Assembly (NCBI GenBank): GCA_043822885.1
Contig: JBDRBI010000111.1
Location: 1 to 5,842 of the forward strand
Length of the DNA: 5,842 nt
Direction of reading: 5' to 3'
Source: Aadella sp043822885
GTDB taxonomy: Bacteria > Omnitrophota > Gorgyraeia > Tantalellales > Tantalellaceae
The position numbers and the translations under genes were made by a program. Below the pieces are notes generated by a model that did not search any database, was not told the origin of the DNA, and worked only from the letters and a program-made list of their open reading frames with translations. Shown here in pieces: positions 1 to 4,936 of this stretch (positions are counted from its first letter, which is position 1; each line of letters begins with the position of its first letter).

Positions 1-44
1 CCGTCATTGCGGGCGACCTCTCCCGTCATTGCGGGCACCCGCTC
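1..44. repeat. Tandem 22-bp head copies of the palindromic repeat
   Basis: Units starting at 1 and 23, plus the start of the full element at 45, all begin ccgtcattgcg and are spaced exactly 22 bp apart. The first two read ccgtcattgcggg followed by a variable 9-bp tail; the third reads ccgtcattgcgag and continues into the complete inverted repeat. The second unit contains a perfect 5-bp hairpin, gcggg-ca-cccgc, at 31-42. The array may extend left of the window. No coding potential is apparent here. Confidence 0.8.
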
Positions 45-141
45 CCGTCATTGCGAGGAGCGTAGCGACGCGGCAATCTCTATGAATTATTATGTCTATT
101 GAGATTGCTTCGTCATCGCGGTGCTCTTCCTCGCAATGACG
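45..141. repeat. Two-armed palindromic intergenic element, copy 1
   Basis: This is a long imperfect inverted repeat. The outer 14 bases at 46-59 (cgtcattgcgagga) are perfectly complementary to 128-141. The inner 8 bases at 73-80 (gcaatctc) are complementary to 101-108, leaving a 20-nt A/T-rich loop at 81-100. The left arm also carries a small internal hairpin, gcgt-agcg-acgc, at 60-71. The motif cgtcattgcgagg … gcaatct resembles palindromic intergenic elements seen dispersed in several bacterial genomes (recalled, not searched). It lies just downstream of the minus-strand lipoprotein gene and could protect or terminate that transcript, but no T-run follows it on the minus strand. Confidence 0.85.
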
Positions 142-142
142 A

Positions 143-173
143 AGCAGTCAATCACTACGAACTATAAACTCTC
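143..173. repeat. 14-mer plus heptad tract, copy 1
   Basis: The 14-mer agcagtcaatcact (143-156) leads into degenerate heptads at 153-159 (cactacg), 160-166 (aactata) and 167-173 (aactctc). The same 14-mer followed by the same kind of heptads occurs at 715-766. The tract begins two bases after the palindromic element and runs into the stop codon (172-174) of the minus-strand lipoprotein gene. Confidence 0.65.
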
Positions 174-555
174 AAAAGAGCATCTTTTCAATTTTCACCA
201 GAGCTGAGTGGCTTAAAGAACTTAAAGTGACCTTGGTTTGATCATTCCCCGCATCCTCGAAGAAAATACCGACACGGGTGGTGTCGACCTGCTTATTGAG
301 GCCCATGATCACCATGTACCCGTCTTTTTTATTCATCTGATATATCTTAAGGTCGTTATTTTCAAGTTTAGTCTTTACTTGATCAAAAACATCGGAAATT
401 TTCCCATCAAATATTTTAAACTTTCCTTCGGAACGGGCTTGTTTTAAGTCACTGATATTCGTTCCCAAGAGAGAGCAGGAGTCAAAACGGCAGCATCCCG
501 ACACTATAAAAGCGAATAGGAGGACAATAAGGACAATCGAGACAGATTTTTTCAT
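172..555 (-). CDS. Small lipoprotein of unknown function
   Basis: A 127-residue predicted lipoprotein. Residues 1-20 form a typical type II signal peptide: Lys-Lys after Met, a hydrophobic core (SIVLIVLLFAFIV), then the lipobox VSGC with Cys21 as the lipidation site. Cys22 and Cys27 give a small N-terminal Cys cluster. The remaining ~100 residues are polar and mixed alpha/beta in character, ending in a beta-like stretch (RVGIFFEDAG, TKVTLSSLS) and a short amphipathic tail. This ATG was chosen because AAGGAG (567-562) sits 6 nt upstream and a consensus promoter precedes it. The frame stays open 56 codons further upstream, but that extension is low-complexity and would translate the repeat and the promoter. 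With no Asp at mature +2, the protein would by E. coli rules go to the outer membrane. It is monocistronic within the visible sequence. I do not recognise the family, and the function is unknown. Confidence 0.85.
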   Translation of the reverse strand: MKKSVSIVLIVLLFAFIVSGCCRFDSCSLLGTNISDLKQARSEGKFKIFDGKISDVFDQVKTKLENNDLKIYQMNKKDGYMVIMGLNKQVDTTRVGIFFEDAGNDQTKVTLSSLSHSALVKIEKMLF

Positions 556-561
556 ATATAG

Positions 562-567
562 CTCCTT
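562..567 (-). promoter_or_regulatory. Shine-Dalgarno site of the lipoprotein gene
   Basis: AAGGAG on the minus strand, 6 nt before the ATG at 555-553. It decides the start in favour of the 127-residue protein with a signal peptide rather than the longer open frame. Confidence 0.85.
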
Positions 568-592
568 TTGGTATAATACTTGATCAAGGTAA

Positions 593-621
593 ATTATATA
601 GGCAAAGAGAACGCGGGTCAA
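593..621 (-). promoter_or_regulatory. Sigma70-type promoter of the lipoprotein gene
   Basis: On the minus strand a -35 box TTGACC (621-616) and a perfect -10 box TATAAT (598-593) are separated by 17 nt. This predicts a transcript start near 586 and a leader of about 30 nt before the ATG at 555. The match is 5/6 plus 6/6 with optimal spacing, which is unlikely by chance at this position. Confidence 0.8.
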
Positions 622-636
622 GAGGGATGTGTTTAT

Positions 637-690
637 AGAGGCGAGAAGGGAGAGGCGAGAAGGAAGAAGTGAGAGGCGAGAAGGAAGAAG
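637..690. repeat. Purine-rich 13-mer repeat cluster
   Basis: The core agaggcgagaagg occurs three times, at 637-649, 651-663 and 672-684. The last two copies extend identically to agaggcgagaaggaagaag. Spacings are 14 and 21 bp, both multiples of 7. The tract degrades into gacgagggatgaaggatg (691-708). It is almost pure purine on the plus strand and lies immediately upstream of the lipoprotein promoter -35 box. It shows no sign of coding. Confidence 0.75.
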
Positions 691-714
691 GACGAGGGAT
701 GAAGGATGTTGAGT

Positions 715-766
715 AGCAGTCAATCACTCCCAACTCCCAACTCCGAACTCATAACTATGGACTCGC
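715..766. repeat. 14-mer plus heptad tract, copy 2
   Basis: The 14-mer agcagtcaatcact (715-728) is identical to 143-156 and opens a run of six degenerate heptads: cactccc, aactccc, aactccg, aactcat, aactatg, gactcgc (725-766). Compared with copy 1, the tract differs by whole heptads, as expected of slippage. The gene-free stretch 556-902 holds this tract, the purine-rich cluster, two oppositely directed promoters and the pck leader, and nothing else that I can recognise. Confidence 0.7.
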
Positions 767-788
767 TCGCTTCTATCCTTCTAGAATG

Positions 789-817
789 TTGACACGCATA
801 TGATTATGTTGTAATAT
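789..817 (+). promoter_or_regulatory. Sigma70-type promoter of the pck-purC-sua5 operon
   Basis: A perfect -35 box TTGACA (789-794) is followed after 17 nt by TAATAT (812-817), which keeps the two most conserved -10 positions (second A, last T). TATTAT at 815-820 is a closer hexamer but would give 20-nt spacing. The predicted start is near 824, giving a leader of about 80 nt. The 8-bp palindrome ttctagaa (779-786) abuts the -35 box and could be part of an operator, though it is too short to call. Confidence 0.7.
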
Positions 818-889
818 TATGAGTCTGAAAAAGAGGGCTGAGAGAAGGAATGCACAAGAATAATGGTAGGATCAACAAACAGACGGGAT

Positions 890-895
890 GGAGGA
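890..895 (+). promoter_or_regulatory. Shine-Dalgarno site deciding the pck start
   Basis: GGAGGA lies 7 nt before the ATG at 903. An in-frame ATG at 888 overlaps this site and has no Shine-Dalgarno sequence of its own (agacggg precedes it), so 903 is the preferred start. Confidence 0.75.
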
Positions 896-902
896 TATTG
901 AA

Positions 903-2774
903 ATGGATATATTGAGAAAAAAATTCGATGAGAAGAATTATGAAAAATTTACAAAAATAAAGAAGCCCAAATTACAGGCTTTCGTGGCTAAGTACGTGGA
1001 ATTATGTAATCCAGATTCGGTTTTTGTCAGAAGCGACGCCACGGAAGATTCCGAATATATCAGAAAAAAAGCCATCAAGAACAAGGAAGAGCTGCCTCTT
1101 AGGATAAAAGGGCATACCATACATTTTGACGGGTATTATGATCAGGGCAGAGACAAAGCCAATACCAGATATCTATTAAGACCGGACGAAGTTCTTGGGT
1201 CTGACATCAAATCATGTGACAGAGAAAAAGGATTAGAAGAGATACATGGATTTTTGAAGAACTCCATGGTCGGGAAAGAAATGTATTTGTGTTTTTTCTG
1301 TTTAGGGCCCACCCGTTCAGAATTTGCCATTCCGGCCGTGCAAATAACGGATTCAAGCTATGTAGGTCATTCGGAAAGTCTTTTGTACCGGACCGGATAT
1401 GATGAATTCTGCAATATAGGGGATTCAGAACGGTTTTTCAGACTTGTTCATACCGCGGGAAAAGTAGAGAACGGGGTAAGCACTGACGTATATAACCGCA
1501 GAGTATACATAGATCTTTCCGAAGAGATGGTGTTTTCCGCTAATACGCAGTACGCGGGCAACACGGTAGGGCTAAAAAAACTTGCTATGAGGTTAGCTAT
1601 AAAACGCGCTTCCGAAGAAGGCTGGCTGACGGAACATATGTTCATAATGGGTGTTTATAGCTTAGACAAGAAAAGAAAAACATACTTTACGGGTTCTTTT
1701 CCTTCCGCTTGCGGAAAAACAGCCACAGCTATGCTTGAGGGGGAGACGATCGTAGGCGACGATATAGCGTATTTAAGAAATTCCGGTAAAAAAATAAGAG
1801 CGGTCAATGTCGAAAGAGGTATTTTCGGGATCATATGTGACGTTAATAATGACGGGGATCCCGAGATATTCAAAGCATTAACTACTCCGAGAGAAGTTAT
1901 ATTCTCTAACGTGCTTAAGGGTAGAAACAACGAACCCAGATGGCTGAATGACGGAAGGCCGGACCCTCAAAGCGGTACGAATTTTTCAGGGGACTGGACG
2001 CCTCAGAAGAAAGGTCCGGATGATAAAGAAGTATTATACGCGCATAAGAACGCGCGTTATACGATACGGCTTGAAGACCTTGAAAATTGCGATGAAAACC
2101 TTCATAATGGCGAAGGAGTAGAAATAGGCGGTGTAATATACGGGGGGCGTGATTCGGATACGAGCGTTCCTGTAGTCCAATCTTTTGACTGGGCGCACGG
2201 GATATTCTCTCAAGCCGCGACCATAGAATCCGAGACTACCGCCGCTACATTGGGAAAAGAAGGCGTAAGGACCTTTAACCTTATGGCTAACCTGGACTTT
2301 TTATCCATACCGATAGGAAGGTATATACAGAACAATCTGGATATAGTGGAAGGAGTGGATAAAGAGCCGATTATTTTCTGCGTTAATTATTTTCTTAAGG
2401 ACGAGAACGGAAAATATCTGAACGGAGTAAAAGACAAACATGTATGGCTTAAATGGATGGAGCTCAGGGTGAACGATGAAGCGGAGGCTATTAAAACCCC
2501 GATAGGGTACATCCCAAAGTACGAAGATCTTAAGAAGCTGTTTAAAGAAGTCCTTGGTAAAGAATATAAGAGAGAACATTATGAAAAACAGTTCCAGCTT
2601 AGGATACCCGAACTAATATCCAAGATAGAGAGAATAAAGAACATTTATCATACAAAAGTTTTTGATACCCCGCATGCTCTCATGAAAACATTGAATAATC
2701 AGAAAAAGCGGTTAGAAGAATTACAGAAGAAACACGGGAACTATGTTGCGGTATCTGTTTTAGAGAAAGAATAA
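903..2774 (+). CDS. pckG: GTP-type phosphoenolpyruvate carboxykinase, divergent
   Basis: Cytosolic enzyme interconverting oxaloacetate + GTP with PEP + GDP + CO2, in gluconeogenesis or anaplerosis. The protein is 623 residues from the preferred ATG at 903 (628 from 888), usual for the GTP family. Visible motifs, numbered from 903: the GLKK lysines at 225-226 and EGWLTEHM with His245 (metal/substrate ligands), P-loop kinase-1a FPSACGKT at 266-273, kinase-2 VGDDIAYLR at 284-292 with the metal-binding Asp, the HKNARYT arginine at 385 (equivalent to HPNSRFT), and GGRDSDTSVPVV at 414-425. The family's usual guanine-pocket stretch FLWPGFGEN is replaced here by YLNGVKDKH (505-513). FLKDENGKY before it and LKWM after it are kept, so this is not a frameshift. 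The C-terminus (about 595-611) is Lys/Glu-rich and possibly helical. First gene of a three-gene operon. Nucleotide specificity is inferred from family only. Confidence 0.93.
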   Translation: MDILRKKFDEKNYEKFTKIKKPKLQAFVAKYVELCNPDSVFVRSDATEDSEYIRKKAIKNKEELPLRIKGHTIHFDGYYDQGRDKANTRYLLRPDEVLGSDIKSCDREKGLEEIHGFLKNSMVGKEMYLCFFCLGPTRSEFAIPAVQITDSSYVGHSESLLYRTGYDEFCNIGDSERFFRLVHTAGKVENGVSTDVYNRRVYIDLSEEMVFSANTQYAGNTVGLKKLAMRLAIKRASEEGWLTEHMFIMGVYSLDKKRKTYFTGSFPSACGKTATAMLEGETIVGDDIAYLRNSGKKIRAVNVERGIFGIICDVNNDGDPEIFKALTTPREVIFSNVLKGRNNEPRWLNDGRPDPQSGTNFSGDWTPQKKGPDDKEVLYAHKNARYTIRLEDLENCDENLHNGEGVEIGGVIYGGRDSDTSVPVVQSFDWAHGIFSQAATIESETTAATLGKEGVRTFNLMANLDFLSIPIGRYIQNNLDIVEGVDKEPIIFCVNYFLKDENGKYLNGVKDKHVWLKWMELRVNDEAEAIKTPIGYIPKYEDLKKLFKEVLGKEYKREHYEKQFQLRIPELISKIERIKNIYHTKVFDTPHALMKTLNNQKKRLEELQKKHGNYVAVSVLEKE

Positions 2775-2800
2775 CGGCAAAATAAGGAGGGAAGCATAAG

Positions 2801-3697
2801 ATGGGAGCGATATTATCACCGGATATACCGGGAATACCTTTATTCAGAAAAGGTAAAGTGCGCAATGTATACGATCTGGGATCGGAACTTCTTTTTGTCG
2901 TCAGCGACAGGATATCGGCGTTCGATGTGGTCATGCCGAACGGTATTCCCGATAAAGGAAAAGTGCTGAATATGATATCCTCGTTTTGGTTCGATTTTAC
3001 CAAGGATATAGCGGAAAATCACATGATAACCGTTGATGTTGACCGGATCCTAAAGCTTTACCCGGAATTAGCTCCTTATAAAGATGTGATCAAAGGAAGA
3101 TCAATGCTTGTGAAGAAGGCCGAACCCATTCCTATAGAATGTATAGTAAGGGGATATCTTTCCGGTTCCGGCTGGAAAGATTATAAAAAAAACGGATCTA
3201 TCTGCGGTATAAAACTCCCTAAAGGGCTTACGGAATCCGAAAAACTTGAGAAGCCCATATTTACACCCTCGACCAAAGCCGAGGAAGGACACGATATTAA
3301 CGTGTCGGAAGAGGAACTTAAAGGCATGTTTCCGGAAGAACTTTTGGAAGACTTAAAACAAAAAAGTATAGCTCTTTATAACAAAGCGAGTGAATTTGCT
3401 AGAGAGAAAGGCATCATCATAGCGGATACAAAGTTTGAATTCGGAAAAATTGGGGACAAGGTCATATTTATGGATGAAGCTCTTACTCCCGACTCTTCGA
3501 GATTTTGGCCGCAGGATGATTATGAAAAAGGAAGAGCTCAAAAAAGTTTTGATAAACAATTTGTCAGAGATTATCTTGAAGGCCTTGATTGGGATAAGAC
3601 CCCTCCGGGCCCCGAGCTTCCCGAAGCTATCGTGAATAAGACACGGGATAAGTATGTCGAAGCTTATGAAATATTGACGGGTAAAAAATTAACCTAA
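2801..3697 (+). CDS. purC: Phosphoribosylaminoimidazole-succinocarboxamide synthase (SAICAR synthetase)
   Basis: Catalyses CAIR + aspartate + ATP to SAICAR, step eight of de novo IMP synthesis, in the cytosol. At 298 residues it is the longer form of the family, like yeast Ade1 (about 306), rather than the ~240-residue E. coli form. Motifs: GKVRNVYDLG at 18-27 and SDRISAFDVVMP at 35-46 (N-terminal ATP-grasp-like lobe), the signature PIPIECIVRGYLSGSG at 109-124, IFTPSTKAEEGHD at 153-165, IIADTKFEFG at 206-215 and MDEALTPDSSRFWP at 224-237. All key blocks are intact. The Shine-Dalgarno sequence aaggagg (2784-2790) lies 10 nt before the ATG. It follows the pck stop by 26 nt and precedes the Sua5 gene by 10 nt, so it is almost certainly co-transcribed with both. 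No other pur gene is visible nearby. Confidence 0.96.
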   Translation: MGAILSPDIPGIPLFRKGKVRNVYDLGSELLFVVSDRISAFDVVMPNGIPDKGKVLNMISSFWFDFTKDIAENHMITVDVDRILKLYPELAPYKDVIKGRSMLVKKAEPIPIECIVRGYLSGSGWKDYKKNGSICGIKLPKGLTESEKLEKPIFTPSTKAEEGHDINVSEEELKGMFPEELLEDLKQKSIALYNKASEFAREKGIIIADTKFEFGKIGDKVIFMDEALTPDSSRFWPQDDYEKGRAQKSFDKQFVRDYLEGLDWDKTPPGPELPEAIVNKTRDKYVEAYEILTGKKLT

Positions 3698-3707
3698 GGA
3701 CCGTATC

Positions 3708-4763
3708 ATGAAACCACGTGTACTGAAAATAGACCCGTATAATATTGATCACGATATACTTAGACAAGCCGCGGAAGTTATAAACAATAGAGGTCTTGTT
3801 GCTTTTCCTACGGAGACCGTTTACGGCCTGGGCGCCGACGCGACCGACCCTAAAGCTGTCGCGGGTATTTTTGAGGCGAAAAAGAGGCCTCTTGATGATC
3901 CTATCATCGTACACATATCTAAAATAGAGGATCTTTCTAAGCTTACGGAAAAAGCGTCTCCGCTTGTATATAAATTAGTCGACAGATTCTGGCCCGGGCC
4001 TTTGACCATAGTATTAAAGAAGACATCTCTGGTGCCCGACATCATAACCGCGGGACTTGATACCGTGGCCATACGTATGCCGTCGAACGCCATAGCGAGG
4101 GAGTTGATAAATGCCGCGGGTGTACCCATAGCGGCGCCGTCCGCTAATCTTTTTTCCAGACCTTCACCGACAAAAGCCAAACATGTTCTGAACGATCTTG
4201 AAGGAAAGATCGATATGATATTAGACGGAGGGAAGACCGAAATAGGCGTAGAGTCGACGGTCATAGAGGTTATAGGCGACGAGGTAAATATTTTGAGACC
4301 CGGAGCGACAAGCGTAGAAGACCTTATTAAAATAGCAAAAAAAACAAATATCCCGCCGGAGACATGGCACAGCGAAAAGTCTCCCGGCAAGTATCCTACG
4401 CATTACTCACCGTGTGCCAAGATAATTTTGGTGCCGAATACGGGAAATCAAACCGAAAAGGTCCTATCGTATGTGTCTAAGATCAAAGAACAGAAGAAAA
4501 CGTTCGGCATAATGGCGAAACAGGAGCATGAGTACAAATATAAGGGATCGAACGTGAAAGTGCTCGGACCCGAAAAAGACGGACGCATATGCGCTTACAG
4601 ACTTTTCAGTATTTTGCGTGAATTTGATGAAGAAGAAGTTGATATTATAATTGCCGAAGGTATAGAAGAAAAAGGGTTAGGATACGCGGTAATGAACCGT
4701 TTAAGAAAAGCCGCGGGACCTATCGAGATGTTTTTCAATATTTTTCATAGCGAACAGGAGTAG
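3708..4763 (+). CDS. sua5: Threonylcarbamoyl-AMP synthase, Sua5 type
   Basis: Makes L-threonylcarbamoyladenylate from threonine, bicarbonate and ATP, the first step in forming t6A at position 37 of ANN-decoding tRNAs; TsaD and its partners then transfer the group. At 351 residues it is the full two-domain Sua5/YwlC form rather than the short TsaC/YrdC form. YrdC domain (about 14-205): FPTETVYGLGADA 33-45, IFEAKKRP 54-61, RFWPGPLT 93-100, AIRMPSN 121-127, APSAN 143-147, GVESTVI 180-186, RPGA 197-200. The linker SPGKYPTHYSP (225-235), typical of Sua5, closes over the active site. The C-terminal Sua5 domain (about 236-345) ends with EKGLGYAVMNRLRKAA at 321-336. The Shine-Dalgarno AAGGA (3696-3700) overlaps the purC stop codon and lies 7 nt before the ATG, suggesting translational coupling. 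Last gene of the operon. Confidence 0.96.
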   Translation: MKPRVLKIDPYNIDHDILRQAAEVINNRGLVAFPTETVYGLGADATDPKAVAGIFEAKKRPLDDPIIVHISKIEDLSKLTEKASPLVYKLVDRFWPGPLTIVLKKTSLVPDIITAGLDTVAIRMPSNAIARELINAAGVPIAAPSANLFSRPSPTKAKHVLNDLEGKIDMILDGGKTEIGVESTVIEVIGDEVNILRPGATSVEDLIKIAKKTNIPPETWHSEKSPGKYPTHYSPCAKIILVPNTGNQTEKVLSYVSKIKEQKKTFGIMAKQEHEYKYKGSNVKVLGPEKDGRICAYRLFSILREFDEEEVDIIIAEGIEEKGLGYAVMNRLRKAAGPIEMFFNIFHSEQE

Positions 4764-4765
4764 GA

Positions 4766-4802
4766 GAGTTTAAAGGTTAAAAAGTTAAAAGGTTAAAAGG
4801 TC
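4766..4802. repeat. A/T-rich 'ggttaaaa' tandem tract
   Basis: Just after the sua5 stop codon, degenerate 7-8-bp units (tttaaa, ggttaaa, aagttaaa, aggttaaa, aggtc) follow one another. The tract resembles the heptad tracts elsewhere in the window in period and in lying next to a palindromic element, though the unit sequence differs. No coding or RNA structure is apparent. Confidence 0.6.
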
Positions 4803-4833
4803 TAGTTTGACCGATGTACGAATTGTAAAGAAT

Positions 4834-4928
4834 GAGATTGCTTCGCTCATTTCATTCGCTCCCCCTTCGGAGGGCAGGCGCAATGACAAACTTCCGTCAT
4901 TGCGAGGTCCGAAGGACCGAAGCAATCT
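4834..4928. repeat. Two-armed palindromic intergenic element, copy 2
   Basis: Same family as the element at 45-141 but in the reverse arm order. The outer arms at 4835-4845 (agattgcttcg) and 4918-4928 (cgaagcaatct) are perfectly complementary, as are the inner arms at 4879-4887 (cgcaatgac) and 4896-4904 (gtcattgcg), with an 8-nt loop between them. Each arm carries its own internal hairpin: ccct-tcgg-aggg at 4863-4874 on the left and ggtcc-gaa-ggacc at 4906-4918 on the right. Conserved ends with different hairpin centres, compared with copy 1, suggest that structure rather than sequence is kept in the middle. Confidence 0.85.
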
Positions 4929-4936
4929 ATTTTTTA
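4835..4936 (+). terminator. Probable operon terminator formed by the palindromic element
   Basis: On the plus strand the element's closing arm cgaagcaatct (4918-4928) is followed at once by attttttatt, with six T at 4930-4935. A long stem followed by a U-run has the form of an intrinsic terminator for the pck-purC-sua5 transcript. The stem is longer and more branched than a textbook terminator. On the minus strand the element is not followed by a comparable T-run, so any effect on the convergent gene would be by stem alone. Confidence 0.5.

Noticed and set aside
1..66. CRISPR array suggested by regularly spaced repeats
   Set aside because: The 22-bp units have no unique spacers of normal length (only 9 variable bases), and no cas gene is present. 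They are heads of the palindromic element.
169..180. Hairpin ctct-caaa-agag as terminator of the lipoprotein gene
   Set aside because: The stem is only 4 bp, weak, overlaps the stop codon and is not followed by a T-run on the minus strand.
238..447. 69-residue plus-strand open frame
   Set aside because: It is the antisense shadow of the lipoprotein gene, without a ribosome binding site or recognisable motif.
556..723. Upstream extension of the lipoprotein frame to 183 residues
   Set aside because: The extra 56 residues translate the purine-rich repeat, the promoter and the Shine-Dalgarno site. The internal ATG has a signal peptide and an ideal ribosome binding site.
835..880. TPP riboswitch suggested by 'ggctgagag' in the pck leader
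   Set aside because: The other conserved thi-box parts (ACCC, GAACCTGATCTGG, the closing stem) are absent, and PEPCK is not a thiamin-regulated gene.
3821..4390. 189-residue minus-strand open frame inside the Sua5 gene
   Set aside because: It is opposite a fully conserved enzyme with intact motifs, and its own translation is low in recognisable features.
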